Source: Snodgrassella alvi (GTDB taxonomy: Bacteria; Pseudomonadota; Gammaproteobacteria; Burkholderiales; Neisseriaceae). From it: a stretch of 37,177 nt of DNA. Position numbers and translations under genes: made by a program. Positions 1-7,287 of the stretch are shown here, piece by piece; position 1 is the stretch's first letter; each line of letters starts with the position of its first letter. The notes below the pieces were generated by a model that had not been told where the DNA came from, ran no database searches, and saw only the letters and a list, made by a program, of their open reading frames with translations. Location: positions 1 to 37,177 of the forward strand of contig NZ_MEIK01000012.1 in NCBI RefSeq assembly GCF_002777855.1, read 5' to 3'.

Positions 1-1857
1 ACCTACGACGCCGGCGACCGCCTAACCGAACAGACCGATCTGGACGGACGTAAACAAAAGCTGACCTACGATCAGCTGGATAACGTCAGCGCCGTTCACT
101 TTGCTGCCGGCAGTCCCGCCGAAATCACCCACCGCTTCACACGCGACGCCATCGGCCGACTCATCGGCAAACACACCCCCGACGGCAACACCGCCTACCA
201 GTACGACCCCGCCGACAACCTCATCAAAGTCGGCTACAAAAAAGCCGGCTTACCGGCAGAAGCTGCTGCAGACATCATCACCTTTCGCTACGACATCATC
301 GGCAACCTGCTGAGCGAAACCACCGCACAAGGCACCCTTAGCCATCAGTACGACCAACTGGGCAACCGCATCGCCACCACCTTGCCCGATGGTCGTACCC
401 TCAACAACCTCTATTACGGTTCCGGCCATCTGCACCAAATCAACCTAGACGGCACCACCATCACCGACATCGAACGCGACCGCCTACATCGCGAAGTCCT
501 GCGTAGCCAGGGACAACTGAACACCGAATTCAGATACGACCGCAACAGCCGCCTGCAACACAAACAGACCCGACGTGGCCACAACACCATCCTGCCCGAC
601 ATCCTCACCGACCGCCGCTACCAGTACGACAACCTCGACCGGCTGGTGAGTAAAAAACATACTCAGCAAGGACAGACCGATTACCACTATGACCGCACCG
701 GCCGCATCGAAAGCTGCCGCAACCAGGCCTACTGGGAAACCCTGCAATACGATGCCGCTGCCAACCTACTGGATAAAAGACGCAACCAAGACAGCAGTAC
801 CGACAACCAAAACCTGGTCCGCTTTAACCAACTACTCCACTTCCGCGGCCTCCAATACACCTACGATGCACACGGCCGTACCCACAGCAAACAGACCGCC
901 AGCGGTACCCAATACTACAGCTACGATGCCGAACACCGCCTGACCGAAGTGCGTATCGAAAAATTAAACTGTACCGAACGCTACGGCTATGTCTACGATG
1001 CCTTAGGCCGACGTATCGAAAAGCACCAGATAGACCGGGCGGGCAAAGCCTGCAACCGTACCCGTTTCCTGTGGGACGGACTAAGAATGATTCAGGAAAC
1101 CCGTACTGACAGAAGCAAAAGCGTCTATATCTACACTGATGAAAGCGGCTATGAACCTTTAGCCAGAGTAGAGACCACTACCGGTACGGAACAGAAAGTG
1201 CTGTACTACCACACCGATGTCAATGGTGCCCCGGAAGAACTTACTGATGAAGACGGTCACATTGTATGGGCATGCAGCTATCAGCTGTGGGGCAAACCGA
1301 TACAGGAAATCGAACACAGCCAGATACAACAGAACCTAAGGTATCAGGGGCAGTATTTAGACAGAGAAACGGGCTTACATTACAATACTTTCAGGTACTA
1401 TGACCCGGATATAGGCAGATTCACGCAGCCGGACCCGATTGGGCTGTTGGGTGGGTTTAATCTGTATCAGTATGCGCCTAATGGGTTGATGTGGGTTGAT
1501 CCAGCAGGATTAGCAGGCGATAAACTTATTGGTGGTATACCTCAAAATCCAGGTATTGTTCGACGTTTTATGTCAAAAGCAGAATTTAAAAAATTTACTC
1601 ATAACGGATTTACATATAATCCAACAGATAGTAGAGGAGGAATTAGTGTTACTTCTGTAAAAATTGACCCCAAAAATCCAGATGCCATAAAAAGAAGCAC
1701 TGGAGCATTAGGTGCAGATTACTATGTTGATATTAATACCACGGGTAAAAATGTAGAATTAAAAGGTAAAACTAAGGGCGGAGTTATGGACTGGAAAATC
1801 AAAGATAATGTTACTCCTAAAGATATTGAAAGAAAAGGTAAGGTAAAAAAATGTTAA
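1..1857 (+). CDS. Rhs/YD-repeat polymorphic toxin, 3' portion with C-terminal toxin tip
   Basis: The frame is open from base 1, so the gene begins upstream; 618 codons are visible. The translation is dense in YD repeats (YDAGDRL, YDQLDNV, YDPADNL, YDQLGNR), which in this family fold into a shell around the toxin. The conserved Rhs core follows, with YLDRETGLHYNTFRYYDP and then DPIGLLGG near codon 478; the core ends at DPAGL (about 1498-1512). From there the DNA becomes abruptly AT-rich and encodes a ~115-residue tip that differs from the core, as expected for an exchanged toxin domain. The tip starts with an RFMSKAEF segment and ends in KVKKC. The RxMSxxE opening recalls ADP-ribosyltransferase-like Rhs tips, but I cannot assign the activity. 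Such proteins are usually delivered by a type VI secretion system; no secretion gene is in view. The stop overlaps the next gene by 7 nt. Confidence 0.93.
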   Translation, partial: TYDAGDRLTEQTDLDGRKQKLTYDQLDNVSAVHFAAGSPAEITHRFTRDAIGRLIGKHTPDGNTAYQYDPADNLIKVGYKKAGLPAEAAADIITFRYDIIGNLLSETTAQGTLSHQYDQLGNRIATTLPDGRTLNNLYYGSGHLHQINLDGTTITDIERDRLHREVLRSQGQLNTEFRYDRNSRLQHKQTRRGHNTILPDILTDRRYQYDNLDRLVSKKHTQQGQTDYHYDRTGRIESCRNQAYWETLQYDAAANLLDKRRNQDSSTDNQNLVRFNQLLHFRGLQYTYDAHGRTHSKQTASGTQYYSYDAEHRLTEVRIEKLNCTERYGYVYDALGRRIEKHQIDRAGKACNRTRFLWDGLRMIQETRTDRSKSVYIYTDESGYEPLARVETTTGTEQKVLYYHTDVNGAPEELTDEDGHIVWACSYQLWGKPIQEIEHSQIQQNLRYQGQYLDRETGLHYNTFRYYDPDIGRFTQPDPIGLLGGFNLYQYAPNGLMWVDPAGLAGDKLIGGIPQNPGIVRRFMSKAEFKKFTHNGFTYNPTDSRGGISVTSVKIDPKNPDAIKRSTGALGADYYVDINTTGKNVELKGKTKGGVMDWKIKDNVTPKDIERKGKVKKC

Positions 1858-2264
1858 TTGATACTTTACAGGAATTTGATGATTTATATAATAAATTATG
1901 GCAACAAATAACCGATGAAAATGAAGTAAAAAATTTTATTAATCATGCTGATGTTACAAAAGCTACTAATTTACTAAAAGAATTAGTTAAAATCAATATA
2001 CTCCGTTTAGCTGCTTTTAAATTATTTTTACAAATAAACAAAAACGAAGCCTTATTATTTTTAAAAGATTGGTATCTATCTCGAGATCTTTCTAATTATG
2101 GTGAAAGTGAAATATTAGATATTGGTCTTATGCTATCAGATATAAAAGATATTCTAGGGGAGAAGGAGCTGAATAATATACTAAACTGTAAAGAATTTTT
2201 ATCCAAAAATAAAAAAAATAAATGGGTAAAAGAAGCTATTATGTTTGCCAAACAAGATGACTAA
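1851..2264 (+). CDS. Candidate immunity protein for the adjacent Rhs toxin tip
   Basis: The gene encodes 137 residues, is very AT-rich, and starts with an ATG inside the last codons of the Rhs gene (7-nt overlap, ATGTTAA). The protein looks entirely helical and soluble, with Leu/Lys/Asn-rich segments and no signal peptide or membrane span. This fits a cytoplasmic antitoxin that binds the toxin tip. I do not recognise a named immunity family. The assignment rests on position: a small gene translationally coupled to the 3' end of a polymorphic toxin is usually its cognate immunity gene. There is no independent Shine-Dalgarno of quality, only an A/G-rich stretch (aaggtaaaaaa) inside the toxin 3' end, which supports translational coupling. 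Confidence 0.7.
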   Translation: MLIDTLQEFDDLYNKLWQQITDENEVKNFINHADVTKATNLLKELVKINILRLAAFKLFLQINKNEALLFLKDWYLSRDLSNYGESEILDIGLMLSDIKDILGEKELNNILNCKEFLSKNKKNKWVKEAIMFAKQDD

Positions 2265-2295
2265 CGAACAATTAATCTAAAGGGAACAAAGCAAT

Positions 2296-2531
2296 TACTA
2301 CTATAACTGCAACGGCCGAATCGAAAGCTGTCGTAACCAAGCCTACTGGGAAACCCTGCAATACGATGCTGTTGCCAACCTACTCGACAAAAAACGCAAC
2401 CAAGACAGCCGCATTGAAAACCAAAACTTCGTACGCTTTATCTAAATAATCCACGGCGGCAAGAATACTTAGCTGCGGCGGATGAACATTTAAATAAAAC
2501 CAAATCCAAAGCAGGTGGAAAGAAATGTTAA
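2296..2531 (+). pseudogene. Rhs core relic joined to the tail of a lost toxin
   Basis: Bases 2296-2445 translate to a ~49-residue Rhs fragment (RIESCRNQAYWETLQYDA) closely matching the intact gene at about 682-830, then stop at TAA 2443-2445. In another frame, 2448-2531 reads as a 27-residue basic helical tail (PRRQEYLAAADEHL and onward, ending GGKKC) whose TAA overlaps the ATG of the next gene by 7 nt. This looks like the last piece of a toxin tip left in front of its immunity gene. No start codon or full toxin is present, so it is non-functional. It is the upstream end of repeat copy A. Confidence 0.75.
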
Positions 2532-3484
2532 CTAAAAAACAACGTAGTCAAGAAAATACAGTATTTGGTGTCTATATAAAAGAGGGATTGTATTCATTAG
2601 CGCAATCCAGAAAAAATCATTGGATGGAATTTTTTAATATATTTAATGATAAAGATGAATGGAATGGGGTAGACCTGAATAAGGTTAATATCTTATTTAC
2701 CTATTCAGTAGCTGCACATAGACTTAAAGAGTTATTAGTTTCTATACAAGATGAACATGTACGAAAAAATGTACGCCCACAGCAATCTAGAATTATTGCA
2801 ATAACAGATATTTTGGCTGGTACAAGAGGTCTGGTGGAAATGGATGACAGATATGATACCGTAGATAATAAAGTTTTGATTCCTCAATTAACTGTAAAAG
2901 ATTATTTAGATATTATTCATACAAAAGAATTAGCAGGCATGCACGGAGATTCTAAAGATATCCAAAATCGTCTACTTAAATTTTACGAAACGGGAGTCAA
3001 TTGGGATGAATCTAAAAAATTTTTATTTCCTGATGTAACACCACCAGCACCTACCCAAAAACCTTTAACCAAAGAAGATTATTTATACTAGTATAAAGAT
3101 TCGTACGCATAACCTTTATTAAGGGTTGAATTGAACAAGTTATAACTATAGTCTACTAAATAGGAAAAGAACGAGGTTGCCAAGATAAATTTTGAAGGGC
3201 AAATCTGCTTTTAATTTATCATCTTCCCCAAATTACATTACATTGACCGTAGCCGAAGCCAACACATCATTTCAGCTACAGTTCTAAGAATATGCTTCTA
3301 AGCGAAACCAACGCATAAGGCACACGCAGCCATCACTACAGTTAACTAAGTAAACAAATTACCACCATACGTCCGCAGCCTTCGATACACCTACGACGCA
3401 CACGGACGTACCCACAGCAAACAGACCGCCAGTGGTACCCAGTATTGCCACTACGATGCCGAACACCGCCTAATCGAAGTTCGT
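2365..3484 (+). repeat. Long direct repeat, copy A (orphan Rhs immunity module)
   Basis: About 1,120 bp that recurs at 4234-5354 with high similarity. The order of parts is the same in both: Rhs core fragment, toxin-tail relic, 188-codon immunity gene, a shared AT-rich spacer (around 3170-3210: cgaggttgccaagataaatt), then further Rhs core fragments. Boundaries are set by eye, where the two sequences stop aligning. The copies are separated by ~750 bp holding a different toxin tip and immunity gene. This pattern fits stepwise capture of orphan tips by recombination in Rhs core sequence followed by segmental duplication. Confidence 0.85.
2525..3091 (+). CDS. Candidate Rhs immunity protein, paralogue A
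   Basis: The gene encodes 188 residues and is intact. Its ATG overlaps the stop of the toxin-tail relic (ATGTTAA), and the preceding aggtggaaag is a good ribosome binding site about 5 nt away. The protein is soluble with no signal peptide: an aromatic N-terminal part (VFGVYIKEGLYSLAQ), a central VEMDDRYDTVDNKVLIPQLTV segment, and a Pro-rich end. By my count it is identical to the protein at 4394-4960 at about 165 of 188 positions. I do not recognise the family with confidence; the N-terminal pattern is loosely reminiscent of some Imm families. No intact cognate toxin is present in the window, so it probably protects against toxins carried by neighbouring strains, as proposed for other orphan immunity genes. 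Confidence 0.7.
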   Translation: MLTKKQRSQENTVFGVYIKEGLYSLAQSRKNHWMEFFNIFNDKDEWNGVDLNKVNILFTYSVAAHRLKELLVSIQDEHVRKNVRPQQSRIIAITDILAGTRGLVEMDDRYDTVDNKVLIPQLTVKDYLDIIHTKELAGMHGDSKDIQNRLLKFYETGVNWDESKKFLFPDVTPPAPTQKPLTKEDYLY

Positions 3485-3567
3485 ATCGAAAAATTAGACT
3501 GTACCGAACGTTGTGGCCATGTCTACGATGCCTTAGGCCGGCGTATCGAAAAACACCAAATAGAAGG
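3290..3567 (+). pseudogene. Rhs core relics in repeat copy A
   Basis: Two short stretches derive from Rhs core sequence. Bases around 3290-3346 match the intact gene near 300-350 (agcgaaaccaacgca type sequence). Bases around 3369-3567 match 841-1037 (YTYDAHGRTHSKQTASGTQY and onward to YDALGRRIEKHQI). Stops and deletions interrupt both. The right end runs straight into a new toxin-tip sequence at about 3562, in a different reading frame from the core. The relic therefore marks an old tip-capture junction. The spacer 3092-3289 holds no gene that I can see. Confidence 0.75.
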
Positions 3568-3758
3568 CCTGTAGGAACGATTACTGCACATGGAAAGACG
3601 GGATTTAGAGTAGAGTACGATAGAAGAAATGGAGCTCATATAAATGTGTTTAGCGGAAAAGATAAAGGTGAGCATTTCTTATTTGATGCTACTGAATCCA
3701 CAGTAATCAATTTAAAACTATATTTAATCATCCCTCTAAACCACGGAGAAATTTATGA
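3562..3758 (+). pseudogene. Orphan Rhs toxin tip, frameshifted near its 3' end
   Basis: Reading from 3562 gives a compact tip (GTITAHGKTGFRVEYD, then NGAHINVFSGKDKGEHF) of a style familiar from Rhs/WapA C-termini, though I cannot name its activity. The open frame continues to 3765, but its last ~20 residues look unnatural. Shifting frame at about 3705-3708, as if one base were lost, gives QFKTIFNHPSKPRRNL and a TGA at 3756-3758. That stop makes a classical ATGA overlap with the next gene, strong internal support for the restored frame. The upstream Rhs core is out of frame with the tip, so no full toxin is made. Confidence 0.65.
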
Positions 3759-4205
3759 CATTTGATGATGAAATCAAAATAAAAATCTCTCAATTATCTG
3801 ACCCACCGATACTAATAGATAATTGGGAAGATATTGCAGATAAATTATCTGATTCTTTTAATTGGAAAGGATCAAAGATTGATTGGAAAAAAACTACTAA
3901 CTATAAAAGTAGTCAACTTTTTGGAAACTATTCTAATTGGGTATTAGTAATAAAAAAATTCATATATGATAATGAGATATGTGCTAAAATAAAAAAAAGT
4001 AAAGTAATTTATTATATAAATGATTCGTCTTTAAATTTTGCAGTGCAATTAACTTTATAAACAATTTGATAGTTTTCTTGCGTTTGCTGTTGAAAATATT
4101 CCTCAACATCATTATTTTTTTGATTCATCAAATAAGTGGTGTCTAATTATAAGTTCAGAAGGGTATGTTGATTTTGGACTATCCCAGAAAAATTTACAAA
4201 CATAA
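3755..4205 (+). pseudogene. Candidate immunity gene for the orphan tip, broken by one frameshift
   Basis: The frame from ATG 3755 encodes 101 residues (MTFDDEIKIKISQL at the start, WKGSKIDWKKTTNY in the middle) and stops at 4060. Reading through with a +1 shift at about 4040-4045 continues smoothly as KQFDSFLAFAVENIPQ, HHYFFDSSNKWCLIIS and GYVDFGLSQKNLQT, ending at TAA 4203-4205. The intact protein would be ~149 residues. The continuation has the same base composition and protein-like character as the first part. It overlaps the orphan toxin tip (4-nt ATGA overlap in the restored frame) and is presumably its cognate immunity gene. A truncated functional 101-residue product cannot be excluded. 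Confidence 0.65.
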
Positions 4206-4233
4206 AAAATAAAGTTGATACAATTTTGTCTTT

Positions 4234-5354
4234 GATGCCGCAGCTGACCTACTCGACAAAAGACGCAACCAAGACAGCCGCACTGAAAACCAAAACTTCG
4301 TACGCTTTATCTAAATAATCCACGGCGGCAAGAATACTTAGCTGCGGCGGATGAACATTTAAATAAAACCAAATCCAAAGCAGGTGGAAAGAAATGTTAA
4401 CTAAAAAACAACGTAGTCAAGAAAATACAGTATTCGGTGTCTATATAAAAGATGGGTTGTATTCATTAGCGCAATCCAGAAAAAACCATTGGATGGAGTT
4501 TTTTAATATATTTAATGATAAAGATGAATGGGATGGGGTAGACCTGAATAAGGTTAATATTTTGTTTACCTATTCAGTAGCTGCACACAGACTTAAAGAG
4601 TTATTAGTTTCTATACAAGATGAACATGTACGAAAAAATGTACGCCCACAGGAGTCCAAAATTATCACTTATACAGGTCCATTAGCTGAAAAAATAGGTC
4701 TGGTGGAAATGGATGACAGATATGATACCGTAGATAATAAAGTTTTGATTCCTCAGTTAACCGTAAAAGACCACTTGGATATTATTCATACAAAAGAGTA
4801 TGCGGGAATGCATGGAGATTCTAAAGACATCCAAAAACGTCTACTTACATTCTATGAAACTGGCATCAATTGGGATGAATCTAAAAAATTTTCGTTTTCT
4901 GAAGCAACAGCGCCAGAACCTACCCAAAAACCTTTAACCAAAGAAGATTATTTGCACTAGTATAAAAATTTGAATGCAAAACCTTTATTAAGGTTTGGAT
5001 GGAACAAGTTATAACTATAGTCTACTAAATAGGAAAAGAACGAGGTTGCCAAGATAAATTTTGAAGGGCGAATCTGCTTTTAATTTATCACCTTTCCCAA
5101 ATTACCATTACATTGACTGTAGCCGAAGCCAACACATCATTTCAGCTACAGCTCTAAGAATATGCTTCTAAGCGAAACCAACGCATAAGGCACACGCAGC
5201 CATCACTACAATTAACTAAGTAAACAAATTACCACCATACGTCTGCAGCCTTCAATATATCTACGACGCACACGGCCGTACCCACAGCAAACAGACCGAC
5301 GGTGGTACCCATTATTCCTACTACGATGCCGAACACCGCCTAATTGAGGTTCGT
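4234..5354 (+). repeat. Long direct repeat, copy B (orphan Rhs immunity module)
   Basis: The second copy of the ~1.12 kb segment at 2365-3484. It has the same order: Rhs core fragment (4234-4313), toxin tail overlapping the immunity start (about 4317-4400), immunity gene, spacer, Rhs core fragments (about 5160-5354). Differences from copy A cluster inside the immunity gene, while the flanking non-coding spacer is nearly unchanged. Alignment ends at gaggttcgt near 5354, after which copy B continues into a different Rhs relic. Confidence 0.85.
4394..4960 (+). CDS. Candidate Rhs immunity protein, paralogue B
   Basis: The gene encodes 188 residues and is intact, with the same start context as its paralogue at 2525 (aggtggaaag then an ATG inside the toxin-tail stop). 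The first 86 residues differ from paralogue A at only two positions. Residues 87-101 differ at nine of fifteen positions and the C-terminal region (about 165-176) at several more. The uneven divergence suggests that these segments touch the toxin or have been swapped by recombination with another allele. The family is unrecognised; the immunity call rests on position and on the toxin-tail relic directly in front. No membrane segment or signal peptide is seen. Confidence 0.7.
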   Translation: MLTKKQRSQENTVFGVYIKDGLYSLAQSRKNHWMEFFNIFNDKDEWDGVDLNKVNILFTYSVAAHRLKELLVSIQDEHVRKNVRPQESKIITYTGPLAEKIGLVEMDDRYDTVDNKVLIPQLTVKDHLDIIHTKEYAGMHGDSKDIQKRLLTFYETGINWDESKKFSFSEATAPEPTQKPLTKEDYLH

Positions 5355-5573
5355 TCGCATCGAAAACAGAATCATTCTGTACGATATGGATAGGTATAAC
5401 ATGTTTTAGCCCGACGAAAATAGCCAATAGATACGGTAGTTAAAATTCAAAATCTCACCTATTTTTTATGGGATGAATTAAAAATTATTCAGGAAGCGGT
5501 GTCGGGTGAACGGCACTGCGTATACATCTATACTGATGCAGAAGGTTACGCACTACCGGCTGGCATTAATAGA
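5160..5573 (+). pseudogene. Terminal Rhs core relics
   Basis: Bases 5160-5372 repeat the Rhs relics of copy A (IYDAHGRTHSKQTD and onward). Bases 5373-5450 are a decayed stretch in which a ttttagcccgacgaaaatagcc segment still resembles the LGRR motif of the core. Bases 5457-5573 read in one frame as TYFLWDELKIIQEAVSGE then VYIYTDAEGY, matching FLWDGLRMIQETRTD and VYIYTDESGY of the intact gene at 1066-1150. This last piece is more AT-rich and diverged than the others, so it may come from a different Rhs gene. After 5573 Rhs similarity ends. Confidence 0.75.
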
Positions 5574-5989
5574 AACTCAAACATTAACATAATATATATT
5601 TCATTGTTATTTTCAAATTAAGAAAGCTGTTATTAATCAAAAAAATATTTAAATTAAATTGCATATATTGCTAAGTATAAATATTAATAATTGTTATAGA
5701 ATTTGCTTTTTACATCGAATGCATAATTTTTTATTGTGTTTGAATATTTTTCTATATAACGCTTTATTTTTTTGGTTTTAAATAAATTTAAATAACAATT
5801 TAATTTGCATTAATTGATTAGTTTTGATATTATTATTTCGCGGTTGAGATTTGTGTGAATCTTCCCGAAGAGGATGATAATACTAAAGAATTTATTTTAT
5901 AAATATCTTAATCTCATCGTTGATTATTAAATCAGAATAAATTGATAATTATATAATAATTTAACATAAAATTAAGTGAGGAAAATTAA
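5574..5989. other. AT-rich intergenic region between Rhs relics and lipase
   Basis: About 415 bp of strongly AT-rich DNA with no credible open frame on either strand. It presumably carries the lipase promoter, but many TATAAT-like strings make any single assignment unsafe. The lipase ribosome binding site (gtgagga, 8 nt before the ATG) lies at its right end. Confidence 0.5.
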
Positions 5990-6889
5990 ATGATAAATAT
6001 AACTAAACCTTGTAAAGTCGTTAAAACAAAATATCCTATTGTGCTCGTGCATGGTTTGTTTGGCTTCGATCGGATTATGGGTTATCCCTATTTCTTTAAT
6101 ATTGCTGAATCTTTAAGAAAACTGGGTTGTGAAGTTTATACTGCTGCTGTTTCTGCAACCAATACTACCGAAACTCGTGGTGAACAGTTGCTGACAGAAG
6201 TGAAGCAAATACTGGCAAAAACCTGTGCTAAAAAGGTTAATCTGATTGGACATAGCCAGGGTGCGCCTACCAGCCGTTATGTGGCTGCTCTTCATCCAGA
6301 GCTGGTGGCATCTGTAACTTCTGTAAATGGTGTGAATTTTGGTTCCGAAATTGCAGATTTGATGCTGGATATTCTTGCTGGGAAGATTGTAGGTGAAACT
6401 GCTGATCTGATTGTTGAATCATTCATGAAATTTATCAGCTTATTCAGTACCAAACCTTTGCTGCCACAGGATTTTGAAGGTTCACTGAAAAGTTTGTCTA
6501 CTGCAGGTACAAATGAGTTCAATAAAAAGTATCCACAAGGTCTTCCAAAAACTTGGGGTGGACAGGGTAAAGAGCTGGAAACCAATGGTGTTTACTATTA
6601 CTCTTGGAGTGGTATTATCAAATCAAATGTGGTCAATGAAGGTGTAAATACTCTTGATCCATCACATGCTATTTTGGTTGCCTTAAGTGCTTTATTTACT
6701 AAAGAACGCAACCAGAATGATGGTTTGGTTGGCCGTTATTGTACTCATTTGGGTAAAGTTATCCGTTCTGACTATCAGATGGATCACTTAGATGCAATCA
6801 ATCAAATTGCAGGTGCTCATCCGACTACACCAGATCCAGTCAGCATTTATTTGGATCATGCTGCACGTTTGAAATCTAAAGGTCTGTAA
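5990..6889 (+). CDS. Family I triacylglycerol lipase without signal peptide
   Basis: The protein has 299 residues. It has the alpha/beta-hydrolase lipase layout of Pseudomonas/Burkholderia-type lipases: oxyanion-hole segment [12 protein letters not shown] (residues 18-29), nucleophile elbow GHSQG with Ser89, Asp244 in NDGLVG, and His266 in MDHLD with Asp268 placed like a calcium ligand. It should hydrolyse long-chain acylglycerols or related esters. The start at 5990 is set by a good gtgagga ribosome binding site. Unlike the classical secreted enzymes it has no signal peptide, and the two-cysteine disulfide of that group is not possible because only one of the expected Cys (Cys251) is present. 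No lipase-specific foldase gene is adjacent. It could act inside the cell, leave by a signal-less route, or be a type VI effector given the Rhs locus next door; the last is speculation. Confidence 0.88.
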   Translation: MINITKPCKVVKTKYPIVLVHGLFGFDRIMGYPYFFNIAESLRKLGCEVYTAAVSATNTTETRGEQLLTEVKQILAKTCAKKVNLIGHSQGAPTSRYVAALHPELVASVTSVNGVNFGSEIADLMLDILAGKIVGETADLIVESFMKFISLFSTKPLLPQDFEGSLKSLSTAGTNEFNKKYPQGLPKTWGGQGKELETNGVYYYSWSGIIKSNVVNEGVNTLDPSHAILVALSALFTKERNQNDGLVGRYCTHLGKVIRSDYQMDHLDAINQIAGAHPTTPDPVSIYLDHAARLKSKGL

Positions 6890-6991
6890 TTTAGATTCAA
6901 TATACTGAGAATAATAACTATAAGTATATTTTGGATTGATAAACTGTCTTGAACAAGTGAAGTAGTATCAAAGCTTACTTGTCTGCAAGGA

Positions 6992-7025
6992 CTGAATCCT
7001 GTGAATAACAGGATTCAGTTTTTTT
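6992..7025 (+). terminator. Rho-independent terminator after the lipase gene
   Basis: A perfect 11-bp stem (CTGAATCCTGT / ACAGGATTCAG) with a 5-nt loop GAATA, followed directly by seven T. It lies about 100 nt past the lipase stop and should end that transcript. The remaining sequence to 7287 is AT-rich with no gene seen and must hold the autotransporter promoter. Confidence 0.92.
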
Positions 7026-7287
7026 ATATGTGTACTTTCTGAAAAGAATGCGCAATCAGGCTGAATAAAAGTGGAGTTATTCTGTAACTAAAGTATTTGG
7101 TTTGGTTAGTCCAAATATATGGCATTCAAATTTCTCCACTATATATTAGATAACTATTGGAAATAATGAGAGATGGATGTGGTGGTGGCAAGTTGGCATT
7201 AGCTAAAATATAAGTGTCAAAATATATTAACCCTATGTGTATATTATATGTTAATATTATGATTATGTTTATAAAGGTTAATTTATT
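7026..7287. other. Intergenic region upstream of the autotransporter gene
   Basis: About 260 bp with no open frame of note. Several AT-rich hexamers (tatatt, tatatg, tataaa) near 7240-7275 could form a -10 element, but no matching -35 is convincing. The start codon at 7288 has a weak aaagg about 11 nt upstream. Confidence 0.4.

Noticed and set aside
101-943. Several Thr/Pro-rich open frames overlapping the Rhs core in other frames
   Set aside because: Codon content is that of the shifted YD-repeat gene; the frame open from base 1 through 1857 explains the region.
5212-5427. 71-codon minus-strand frame across Rhs relics
   Set aside because: It lies antisense to recognisable Rhs core relics, with no ribosome binding site.
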